A stretch of DNA of 64,000 bases from Bradyrhizobium sp. RD5-C2 (GTDB taxonomy: Bacteria; Pseudomonadota; Alphaproteobacteria; Rhizobiales; Xanthobacteraceae): positions 1-64,000 of the forward strand of contig NZ_BOVL01000059.1 of the NCBI RefSeq assembly GCF_019972155.1, read 5' to 3'. The translations under genes were made by a program, and so were the position numbers. The notes under the pieces are model-generated. The model was not told the origin of the DNA, searched no databases, and saw nothing but the letters and a program-made list of their open reading frames with translations. Below are positions 37,117-44,552 of this stretch, one piece after another (within the stretch, counting starts at the first letter, position 1; every line of letters begins with the position of its first letter).

Positions 37117-38727
37117 ATGCTTCAGGAAGCCAAGACCTACGACGAACTCTACCGCAACTTCCGCTGGGACGTTCCCCCGCGCTTCAACATGGCGACTGCG
37201 TGCTGCGACCGTTATGCCGACGGCACGGGCCGGCTCGCGCTGGTCTATGTCGATGAGGAGGGCGGCACCACGCGCACCTCGTTCGATGACGTCGCGGACG
37301 CCTCGCGCCGCTTCGCCAATGTGCTGACCGCCGACGGCCTCGTGCGCGGCGACCGCGTCGCGGTGTTCCTGTCGCAATCGCTCGAATTGCCGGTCGCGCA
37401 TCTCGCGGCGTTCCGCGCGGCGCTGATCTCGATCCCGTTGTTTGCGCTGTTCGGCGAGGATGCGCTCGAATTCCGCCTGTCGAACTCCGCGGCCAAGGCC
37501 GTCATCACCGATGAGGCGGGCTGGGAGAAGATCGCGAAGATCCGCGATCGCCTGCCCGAGCTGAAGAGCGTCTACATCGTCGGCGACAAGACGCCGGCCG
37601 GTACGAAGTCATTCTGGAGCGCGATCCGATCGGCGTCCCCGGAATTTGCCACCGTGGACACGTCGGCCGACGATCCCGCATTGATCATCTACACCTCGGG
37701 CACCACGGGCAATCCGAAGGGCGCGCTGCATGCGCATCGCGTGGTGCTCGGGCATCTGCCCAATGTCGAGATGTGCCACAACTTCCTGCCCAAACCGGGT
37801 GACCTGATGTGGACGCCGGCCGACTGGGCCTGGATCGGCGGCCTGATCAACGGCCTGTTCGCGTTCTGGTACCACGGCATCCCCATGGTCGGTCATCGCG
37901 CGCGCAAATTCGAGCCGCAGGCGGCGATGCAGATGATGGCCGAGCTCGGCATCCGCAACGTGTTCCTGCCGCCGACCGCGCTGAAGCTGATGCGGCAGGC
38001 CGGTGTGAAGAACTCCGGCGTCAGGCTGCGCAGCATCTTCACCGGCGGCGAGTCGCTCGGCGGCGAATTGCTCGGCTGGGTGCGCGAGACCTTCGGCATC
38101 GATGCTCATGAGGTGTTCGGGCAGACCGAATGCAATCTCGTGATCGGCAGCAATTCCAATCTGTTTCCGATCCGGCCGGGCTCGATGGGCCGCGCCACGC
38201 CTGGCTTCGACGTCCGCATCGTCAACGACAGAGGCGAGGAGTTGCCGCGCGGCCAGCGCGGCATCATCGGCGTGCGCCAGCCGTGCCCCTGCACCATGAT
38301 CGAGTACTGGCGCAATCCGGAAGCTACGCGTAAGAAATACGCTGGCGAGTTCCTGCTGACCGGCGATCTCGGCGTGCAGGATGACGACGGCTATTTCTGG
38401 TACGTCAGCCGTGAGGACGACGTCATCACGACTGCCGGCTATCGCGTCGGCCCCTCCGAGATCGAGCATACGCTGATGAAGCATCCGGCGGTCGCGATGT
38501 CGGCGGTGGTCGGCATTCCCGATCCGATCCGCACCGAATCGATCAAGGCCTGGATCGTGCTGCGGCCCGGCTATGCGCCGAGCGATGCCTTGGCGCGCGA
38601 GATCCAGGAGTTCGTCAAGGTCCAGCTCGCCGCCCACGAATATCCGCGCTTCGTGCAGTTCGCCGACAGCCTGCCGATGACGGCGACAGGCAAGGTGCTG
38701 CGGCGGGAGTTGCGGGCGCTGGGCTAG
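37117..38727 (+). CDS. Acyl-CoA/acetyl-CoA synthetase (AMP-forming)
   Basis: 536 residues of the ANL superfamily. The P-loop-like motif YTSGTTGNPKG is near residue 195, the A5 motif FGQTECN near 338, the hinge region TGDLGVQDDDGYF, and the catalytic Lys in TATGKVLRREL near the C-terminus (about 530). It activates a carboxylate as acyl-AMP and then acyl-CoA. Length and motifs suit a medium-chain or aryl-acid member. No partner pathway genes adjoin it. Confidence 0.9.
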   Translation: MLQEAKTYDELYRNFRWDVPPRFNMATACCDRYADGTGRLALVYVDEEGGTTRTSFDDVADASRRFANVLTADGLVRGDRVAVFLSQSLELPVAHLAAFRAALISIPLFALFGEDALEFRLSNSAAKAVITDEAGWEKIAKIRDRLPELKSVYIVGDKTPAGTKSFWSAIRSASPEFATVDTSADDPALIIYTSGTTGNPKGALHAHRVVLGHLPNVEMCHNFLPKPGDLMWTPADWAWIGGLINGLFAFWYHGIPMVGHRARKFEPQAAMQMMAELGIRNVFLPPTALKLMRQAGVKNSGVRLRSIFTGGESLGGELLGWVRETFGIDAHEVFGQTECNLVIGSNSNLFPIRPGSMGRATPGFDVRIVNDRGEELPRGQRGIIGVRQPCPCTMIEYWRNPEATRKKYAGEFLLTGDLGVQDDDGYFWYVSREDDVITTAGYRVGPSEIEHTLMKHPAVAMSAVVGIPDPIRTESIKAWIVLRPGYAPSDALAREIQEFVKVQLAAHEYPRFVQFADSLPMTATGKVLRRELRALG

Positions 38728-38737
38728 CTCTCTCCAC

Positions 38738-38860
38738 CGTCGTCCCGGCGAAGGCCGGGACCCATTACCACCGCTCCAAGCGGTTAGAGTTCGCTGGGGC
38801 CACAGCGTCGCGTAACACAAGCATTTGTGGTTATGGGTCCCGGCCTTCGCCGGGACGACG
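38738..38860. repeat. Palindromic intergenic repeat, family A copy 3
   Basis: CGTCGTCCCGGCGAAGGCC and the inverted GGCCTTCGCCGGGACGAC flank GCTGGGGCCACAGC. Same element as 70-172 and 10505-10626. Confidence 0.88.
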
Positions 38861-38886
38861 GTGGAGTACGATGCGCATCGCTCGCG

Positions 38887-39438
38887 TCACGACGGCATCG
38901 GAATTCCCAACTCCTTCAGCGCGGCCAGCATGCGCTGCGGCGGCTGCATCGGGATCACCATGGCCTTGCCGGTCTCCACGAGGCTCTTCAGGCTGGAGAG
39001 GATCGCCGGCCAGCCGGTGCGGCCGCCGGACAGGATGTCGTCGCTGATCGGGCGGTCATGCGATTGCAGCAAGGTCAGCTTCACGCCGTCGCCGGCCGGT
39101 TCGATCTCCCAGGTGACGAGCGTCGGCCCGAGCTTCTCAACGAGCTGCGGCCAGTTGACGTTGAAGGTGACGGTCAGCCGCTTCAACGGATCGCACTCGA
39201 TCACCTCGCCGGAGATGTGCAGCGCGCCGTCGGGCGTGCGCACGATGTAGGCGCCGCCGAGGCGAAGATCGACCTCGATCGCGTTGCCGGAGAAATACTG
39301 CCGGCTGAGTTCGGCATTCGTCAGTGCCTGCCAGACTTTCTCGGGCGTGGCGGCGATGTAGATCGCGTAAACGATCGCCGGTTTGAATTTCTCGATGTTC
39401 ATGTCTGTACGCACCCGTCGATAGATTTTCATCGTCAT
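38887..39438 (-). CDS. SRPBCC/AHSA1-domain protein (third of three)
   Basis: 183 residues with an Activator-of-Hsp90-ATPase/START-like (SRPBCC) fold, recognised by the YIAATPEKVWQALTN start and the WEIEPAGDGVKLTLLQSHD strand. The ATG at 39438 overlaps the stop of the preceding gene (ATGA), giving translational coupling; a start at 39402 (MNIEKFKP) is a closer match to the family length. Third gene of an ArsR-led operon. Ligand unknown. Confidence 0.85.
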   Translation of the reverse strand: MTMKIYRRVRTDMNIEKFKPAIVYAIYIAATPEKVWQALTNAELSRQYFSGNAIEVDLRLGGAYIVRTPDGALHISGEVIECDPLKRLTVTFNVNWPQLVEKLGPTLVTWEIEPAGDGVKLTLLQSHDRPISDDILSGGRTGWPAILSSLKSLVETGKAMVIPMQPPQRMLAALKELGIPMPS

Positions 39439-39902
39439 TCGAAGCCGTCGATCCCGAGCGCGGCAGGCGGGATCGTGACCACCTTGCCGGTCTCGAGCAG
39501 GCTCTTGAGGCCGGACAGGATCGCCGGCCAGCCCTTGGAAATGCCGTCGAGCAGCTTGCTGCCCGCGCCGAAGCCCTCATGGGTCACGGTCAGCTTCACG
39601 ATCTTGCCATGGGGCTCGAGCGTGAAGACGACTTTGGTCGCCGGCTCCTTGCGCATCTCCTCGTCGCGCACGTGCTTGAAGGTGTAGGCGAGGCGCCGCG
39701 GCCGGTCGGCTTCGAGGATCTCGCCGGTGTCGGTGGTCTCGCCGCCCGTCACCAGTGCGAGCGGCGAGCCGACCTTCCAGTCCGATTTCAGCTCGGTGTC
39801 GAACCAGTACTGCCGCGTGAATGTGCTTGATGTCAGCGCATCCCACAGCTTCTCCGGCGTGGTCTCGATGTAGGTGACGTAGGCGAATTCGGGCTTAGGC
39901 AT
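39435..39902 (-). CDS. SRPBCC/AHSA1-domain protein (second of three)
   Basis: 155 residues from ATG 39902 (MPKPEFAYVTYIETTPEKLW). Paralogue of the genes on either side (the shared YIETT(P/A)(E/D)KLW start is nearly the same). The stop of the first gene and this start overlap by 8 bases. Part of the ArsR operon. Confidence 0.88.
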   Translation of the reverse strand: MPKPEFAYVTYIETTPEKLWDALTSSTFTRQYWFDTELKSDWKVGSPLALVTGGETTDTGEILEADRPRRLAYTFKHVRDEEMRKEPATKVVFTLEPHGKIVKLTVTHEGFGAGSKLLDGISKGWPAILSGLKSLLETGKVVTIPPAALGIDGFE

Positions 39903-40362
39903 GGTAGGCCTCCCTGGCACCGCTCGTGAGCAGGTCTGCCGGCAGCTCGCGTCCGGTCTCCAGGAAGCTCTTCAGGCTTGCGATCACCATCGGCCAGCCA
40001 CCGGAGATGTCGCGCAGCGTCTTCGGGCCGAGATTGTCGTGCGTCATGGTCAGCTTGACCACGCTGCCGTGCGGTTCGATGTCGAAGGTCACGCGCGAGA
40101 CTCCCTCGCGCTCGACGCCTTCCTTCACCACGTCCCAGCTGTAAGCGAGCCTCTTGGGTGGATCGGCGATCAGCACCTCGCCTTGCACGGCGCGGCGGCC
40201 GTCCTTGGTCAAATGATAAAGCGAGCCGACCTTCCAGTCCGAGCTGACGCGATAGCCGAACCAGAAGCGCTCGGTGAACTCGCTCGACGTCAGCGCGTGC
40301 CACAGCTTGTCGGCGGTGGTCTCGATATAGGTGACGTAGACATAGTCCGGCTTACTCATCAC
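39895..40362 (-). CDS. SRPBCC/AHSA1-domain protein (first of three)
   Basis: 155 residues, MMSKPDYVYVTYIETTADKLW start, similar to the two downstream paralogues. Directly downstream of the ArsR gene, with an 11-base overlap. Such ArsR-SRPBCC pairs are common, and the repressor probably controls the paralogues. Confidence 0.9.
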   Translation of the reverse strand: MMSKPDYVYVTYIETTADKLWHALTSSEFTERFWFGYRVSSDWKVGSLYHLTKDGRRAVQGEVLIADPPKRLAYSWDVVKEGVEREGVSRVTFDIEPHGSVVKLTMTHDNLGPKTLRDISGGWPMVIASLKSFLETGRELPADLLTSGAREAYHA

Positions 40363-40666
40363 GCTTCTCCAATTGTCTTTTCAATTCGCTGAGCGCGGCG
40401 AGCTTGCCGCGCTCGAACTTCCTGATCCACCGCTCGCCGATCTGATGGATCGGAACCGGGTTGAGGTAATGCAGCTTCTCGCGGCCATGTTTGATCGTGG
40501 TGACGAGGTTGGCCTCCTCGAGAATCCCAAGGTGCTTGGTGACGGCCTGACGCGACATGTCGAGGCCGTCGCAGAGCTCACCGAGCGTCTGCCCGTTCTG
40601 ATCGTGAAGCCGGTCAAGCAGCGTCCGCCGTGAGGCATCCGCGAGAGCTTTGAAGACTTCATCCAT
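40352..40666 (-). CDS. ArsR-family transcriptional regulator
   Basis: 104 residues from ATG 40666 (MDEVFKALADASRRTLLDRL). Winged helix-turn-helix of the ArsR type (GLDMSRQAVTKHLGIL about residues 35-50). There is no cysteine metal-binding pattern such as ELCVCDL, so it is not obviously a metal sensor. First gene of an operon with three SRPBCC genes. A palindromic GCAACCA..TGGTTGC lies just upstream of its start, likely its own operator. Confidence 0.92.
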   Translation of the reverse strand: MDEVFKALADASRRTLLDRLHDQNGQTLGELCDGLDMSRQAVTKHLGILEEANLVTTIKHGREKLHYLNPVPIHQIGERWIRKFERGKLAALSELKRQLEKRDE

Positions 40667-40680
40667 GGGTCGGATAATAG

Positions 40681-40696
40681 GCAACCAAATGGTTGC
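40681..40696. promoter_or_regulatory. Predicted ArsR operator
   Basis: GCAACCA and TGGTTGC are perfect inverted arms separated by AA. Similar CAACCAnnTGGTTG elements are typical of ArsR/AHSA1 operons. It lies 15 bases upstream of the ArsR start. Confidence 0.65.
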
Positions 40697-40787
40697 ATGT
40701 CAAGAGCGTGTGTTCAGGCGCCGGTATCGCCGTGCTAGCGTTCCGCACAGCCAACGCAGATTGGCCTGGGAATTCGGGGTGGTGCGC

Positions 40788-42227
40788 ATGGGTGGTCGCG
40801 TTACGGCAGCTTGCTGCACGTTTCTTCTTGTCCTGCTCGCGAATGGCGCGAGCGCCCAGCAGAAGATCGGCGACCCGCCCGAAGCCTCCAACATGCGGCT
40901 GGTTGGAACCAGCGACTTGCAGGCACGCAGCGCCTATCAGCCGACCATCCATCACCAGGGCGACAGATGGATCGCCTATATCGGCCATCACGGCGGCACC
41001 GACGACATTCCCGATCCCGTCAACCCGATGACCGGCAAAGCCGAGCCGAACGGCACCTCGATCGTCGACGTCACCGATCCCGCGCATCCGAAATATCTGC
41101 GGCACATTCCAGGCCAGGAAGGCAAATACGAATCCGGCGGCGCGCAGATGGTGCGAATCTGCGACGGCAAGGATCTGCCGAAAGGCGATCGCAACGCGGT
41201 CTACATGCTGCGCACTTTCGGCAGCGAGGCGCATGAGATCTGGAACGTCGCCGATCCCGCCAATCCCGTGCTGGTCACCCGGATCGGCGGGCTGAAGGAC
41301 ACGCACAAGAATTTCTGGGAATGCGAGACCGGCATCGCCTTCCTGGTGTCGGGCGCGCCGGACTGGCGCACGCGACGCATGACGCAGATCTACGATCTCT
41401 CCGACCCCGCGCAGCCAAAGAAGATCAGGGACTTCGGTCTGCCTGGACAGGAGCCGGGCGCGACCGGCGCGGTGCCGACCGAATTGCACGGGCCGATCTC
41501 GACCGGGCCGCAGGGCAACCGCGTCTATTTCGGCTACGGCACCAACAAGGGCGGCTTCCTGCAGATCGTCGATCGCGACAAGCTTCTGAACGGGCCGAAG
41601 GAGCCGACGCCGGACAATCTGAAATTCCCGGAGATTGCGCGGATGCCGCTGTCGGCGATGAACGGCGCGCATACGGTGTTTCCGATGCCGGGCATGCCGA
41701 TTGCGGAATTCGCCCGCGACAAGGATGGCAAGAGCCGCGACATCGTGATGATCGTCGACGAGGCGATCCAGAACGAGTGCGGCGAGGCGCGGCAGATGGT
41801 TTGGTTCGCCGACGTCACGACCGAGGCGCGGCCGATGATGATCTCGAACTATACCGTGCCTGAGGCCTCCGGCGCGTTCTGCGAACGCGGCGGCCGGTTC
41901 GGCTCGCATTCGTCGAACGAGAGCATGGCGCCGGTCTATTACAAGAAGCTCGCCTTCATCGCCTTCTTCAACGCCGGCGTCCGCGCGCTCGATATCCGCG
42001 ATCCCTATCATCCCAGGGAAGTCGGCTACTTCATTCCTTCGATCACGGCCGCGACCGACAGGCGCTGCGTCACCGTCGACGGCAAGGACCGCTGCAAGGT
42101 CGCGATCCAGACCAACAATGTCGAGACCGACGAGCGTGGCTACATCTACGCGGTCGACCGCGCCAATACCGGCCTGCATATTCTCGAACTGACCGGCGCG
42201 GCGCGTGCCGTCGCCGGGCTGCCGTGA
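40788..42227 (+). CDS. Secreted LVIVD-repeat beta-propeller protein
   Basis: 479 residues with a signal peptide (residues 1-24, ending GASAQ). The body holds several LVIVD-type repeats ((I/L)(V/W)DV(T/A)DPA(H/N)P, e.g. SIVDVTDPAHP, EIWNVADPANP, QIYDLSDPAQP, ALDIRDPYHP), which form a beta-propeller. An AMNGAHTVFPMPG block is characteristic. No catalytic site was recognised. The start at 40788 is chosen over a longer in-frame start because of the signal peptide. It is followed by a small exported gene 7 bases later. Confidence 0.87.
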   Translation: MGGRVTAACCTFLLVLLANGASAQQKIGDPPEASNMRLVGTSDLQARSAYQPTIHHQGDRWIAYIGHHGGTDDIPDPVNPMTGKAEPNGTSIVDVTDPAHPKYLRHIPGQEGKYESGGAQMVRICDGKDLPKGDRNAVYMLRTFGSEAHEIWNVADPANPVLVTRIGGLKDTHKNFWECETGIAFLVSGAPDWRTRRMTQIYDLSDPAQPKKIRDFGLPGQEPGATGAVPTELHGPISTGPQGNRVYFGYGTNKGGFLQIVDRDKLLNGPKEPTPDNLKFPEIARMPLSAMNGAHTVFPMPGMPIAEFARDKDGKSRDIVMIVDEAIQNECGEARQMVWFADVTTEARPMMISNYTVPEASGAFCERGGRFGSHSSNESMAPVYYKKLAFIAFFNAGVRALDIRDPYHPREVGYFIPSITAATDRRCVTVDGKDRCKVAIQTNNVETDERGYIYAVDRANTGLHILELTGAARAVAGLP

Positions 42228-42234
42228 GCGGGCG

Positions 42235-42777
42235 ATGACGCGCTCGTGGCCGGTCATCGCGGCGATGTTCCTGACGCTCGGCGGCCTCTCGGCCGTGGCC
42301 GGCTACGAGATGGCGTCGCCGCCCGCGGCGCAGTGGCGTGAAATCGCCTGGCCGTTCCCACGCGACGGCTGGCCCGCCGGCCGCGCCTTCCATTGCGGTG
42401 TGGCGGAGTGCGGCGCTGAGGTCGAGGTTTATCTGCGGCCGAAGCTCGGATTCTGCAACTGCGACAGCGGCGTCGCCGATGACGACGAGGTCGATCGCGT
42501 GTCCGATGTCGACATGATCAGCCCGCGGTTTGCGCCGCTGAAGGTGGGCGATGTCGTCGATGTCGCTGAGATGCGCGGACGGATCAGGGCTTATGATGTC
42601 GGGATGCCCAAGGAGAAGCGTACCGCGATCGGCATCGCGCTGTCGCATCGCTGCGATCTCATGGCCGTGGCGGCGCAGGGTGGGGGAGATGCGGCGCGGG
42701 TGCAACGGGCGACGTTGACGTTTCTGGAGTCGCAAGAGATCAGGAAATGGATGATTGCGGCCATGGAGGGCCGTTGA
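42235..42777 (+). CDS. Membrane-anchored or exported protein of unknown function
   Basis: 180 residues from ATG 42235, with an N-terminal hydrophobic helix (about residues 5-25). The mature part has cysteine pairs FHCGVAECGAE and GFCNCDSG, and a later HRCD. The gene begins 7 bases after the LVIVD gene, so they are probably co-transcribed. I do not recognise a family. Confidence 0.75.
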   Translation: MTRSWPVIAAMFLTLGGLSAVAGYEMASPPAAQWREIAWPFPRDGWPAGRAFHCGVAECGAEVEVYLRPKLGFCNCDSGVADDDEVDRVSDVDMISPRFAPLKVGDVVDVAEMRGRIRAYDVGMPKEKRTAIGIALSHRCDLMAVAAQGGGDAARVQRATLTFLESQEIRKWMIAAMEGR

Positions 42778-42795
42778 GCGCAGCGTGCGTCTTCC

Positions 42796-42940
42796 TTACC
42801 TCTCCCCGCTTGCGGGGAGAGGTCGGATCGCATCGCAAGATGCGATCCGGGTGAGGGGGTACAGGTCTAACGACCCGCACCGCCTGGTGGAGAGAGCCCC
42901 TCGCCCCAGCCCTCTCCCCGCAAGAGCGGGGCGAGGGAGC
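42796..42940. repeat. Palindromic intergenic repeat, family B copy 2
   Basis: Nearly identical to the element at 13441-13590 (CTCTCCCCGCTTGCGGGGAGA facing CCGCAAGAGCGGGGCGAG), with the same GGATCGCATC hairpin inside. Confidence 0.85.
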
Positions 42941-43002
42941 AGACCGCTTCCATGTTCGGCTCTTGCATGCATAATGTCGGCAAAGAACAAACGAGCCCCC
43001 CA

Positions 43003-43620
43003 ATGTCCCTGCAAGCCTATTTCGCCTTCGTCGCCGCCTGCATTGCGCTGGCGCTGCTGCCCGGTCCGATCGTCACGATGGTGATCGCCAACGGGCTGCG
43101 TTACGGCACGCGCGCCGCGCTCACCAATGTGCTGGGCGCGCAGGTCGGGCTCGCGATCGTGATCGGCATCGTCGCGGTCGGGCTGACCTCGCTCATGGCG
43201 ACGATGGGCTACTGGTTCGACTGGGTGCGCTTCGCCGGCGCCACCTATCTGGTCTGGCTCGGCATCAAGCTGATCCGCTCGCCGGTCGAGGGCGTCGGCA
43301 CCGACGACCGGCCGCCGCCACCGCGCGGCGGTTTCTTCCTGCAAGGCTTTCTGGTGCTGCTCTCGAATCCGAAGGTCTTGGTGTTCTTCGGCGCCTTCAT
43401 TCCGCAGTTCATGGATATGGACAAGCCGCACATTCCGCAGGTCGCGCTGCTCGGCGTCACCTTCATGGCGACCGCCGTGCTGACCGACGCCGCCTACGCC
43501 TTGGCCGCCGGCCGCGCCCGCAAATTCTTCTCCAAGGAGCGGACGCGGCTAATGTCGCGCATCTCAGGCGGCTTCATGATCGGCGGCGGCATCTGGCTGG
43601 CGCTGACCCGGGCGCGGTGA
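43003..43620 (+). CDS. LysE-family amino-acid exporter
   Basis: 205 residues, six predicted membrane helices. Signature at the start (FVAACIALALLPGPIVTMVIANGLRYG) with the conserved Pro-Gly-Pro, and the LSNPKVLVFFGAFIPQFM motif in the middle. Exports amino acids or related metabolites out of the cell. A short upstream extension (to 42952) is unlikely. Substrate unknown. Confidence 0.93.
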   Translation: MSLQAYFAFVAACIALALLPGPIVTMVIANGLRYGTRAALTNVLGAQVGLAIVIGIVAVGLTSLMATMGYWFDWVRFAGATYLVWLGIKLIRSPVEGVGTDDRPPPPRGGFFLQGFLVLLSNPKVLVFFGAFIPQFMDMDKPHIPQVALLGVTFMATAVLTDAAYALAAGRARKFFSKERTRLMSRISGGFMIGGGIWLALTRAR

Positions 43621-43628
43621 GCTGCAGG

Positions 43629-44552
43629 TTACGCGGCGATCCGCTCGACGAGGTCGCGCACCAGGCCGGTCAGCAGGTCGAGCTTGTATCCGGTCATCGT
43701 CAGCGGCCTGGCGCCCGATGTTGCCAGCTCGGCGGCGTGCGCGATGGTCGACGCGTCGGCCGGCTTTCCCCGCAGTGCTGCCGCGCTTGCCGCAAGACGC
43801 AGCGGGACCGGGGCGATGCCGCCGGCTGTAAGGTGAACCTCGCGGAATACGCCGCCCTCTATCACGGCCCGCACGCAGACCTCGACCAGCGGCCATTCCG
43901 CATGCGTCCGGCTGATCGCGCGCTTGTAGAGCGCGCGCTCGCCGGCGAGCGGAGCAGGGAGCTCGATCCGCTCGATCCGTTCGCCCGGTGCGAGCAGATT
44001 GTCGGCCGCCCCGTTGCTGCCGTCGCCGAGCAGGTCGGTGATCGACAATCCGCTGCGCCGGTCGGTGACGATCTTCGCATCATAGGCCAGCAGCGCCATC
44101 GCCATGGTGGACGGATGCGGCGCCACGCAAGGACCGAGATCGAACGCGACGTGATAGAGATGATTGCCTGATCGCGCCGGACAGTCGGAGCCGCCCTTCT
44201 TGAGACAGGCGATCTGCGGATTGCGGAAATACCAGCAGCGTGAGCGCTGGGCGAGGTTGCCGCCGAGCGTTGCCATGTGCCGGATCTGCGGCGTGGCCAG
44301 GCCCTGCGCGGCCGCGGCGATGCCGGGATAGGCTTGCGCGAGCCGCGCGTCGGATGCGATCGCCGCGATCGCGGTGAGGGCACCGATGCGTGCCGCGCCG
44401 TCCGCGCTCCATGCGATCCCGATCGTATCGGGACTGGCGGTGAGATCGATGATCGATCCGCACGACAGGCCGCTGCGACGGCGCTCCGACAGATCGGTGC
44501 CGGCGGCGCGGAATTCGGGCGCGGACAGCGCCTCTGCGATTGCGACGCTCAT
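43629..44552 (-). CDS. Molybdenum hydroxylase FAD subunit (xanthine dehydrogenase/PaoB-like)
   Basis: 307 residues of the FAD-binding domain family. The FAD motif ATLGGNLAQRS is followed by four cysteines (Cys106, Cys116, Cys124, Cys142) in a segment CWYFRNPQIACLKKGGSDCP. This insertion is like that of PaoB/YagS, which holds an extra [4Fe-4S] cluster. The gene overlaps the end of the large-subunit gene by 4 bases and belongs to a TetR-led operon. It passes electrons between the iron-sulfur and cofactor parts. The [4Fe-4S] call is inference from cysteine pattern. Confidence 0.9.
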   Translation of the reverse strand: MSVAIAEALSAPEFRAAGTDLSERRRSGLSCGSIIDLTASPDTIGIAWSADGAARIGALTAIAAIASDARLAQAYPGIAAAAQGLATPQIRHMATLGGNLAQRSRCWYFRNPQIACLKKGGSDCPARSGNHLYHVAFDLGPCVAPHPSTMAMALLAYDAKIVTDRRSGLSITDLLGDGSNGAADNLLAPGERIERIELPAPLAGERALYKRAISRTHAEWPLVEVCVRAVIEGGVFREVHLTAGGIAPVPLRLAASAAALRGKPADASTIAHAAELATSGARPLTMTGYKLDLLTGLVRDLVERIAA

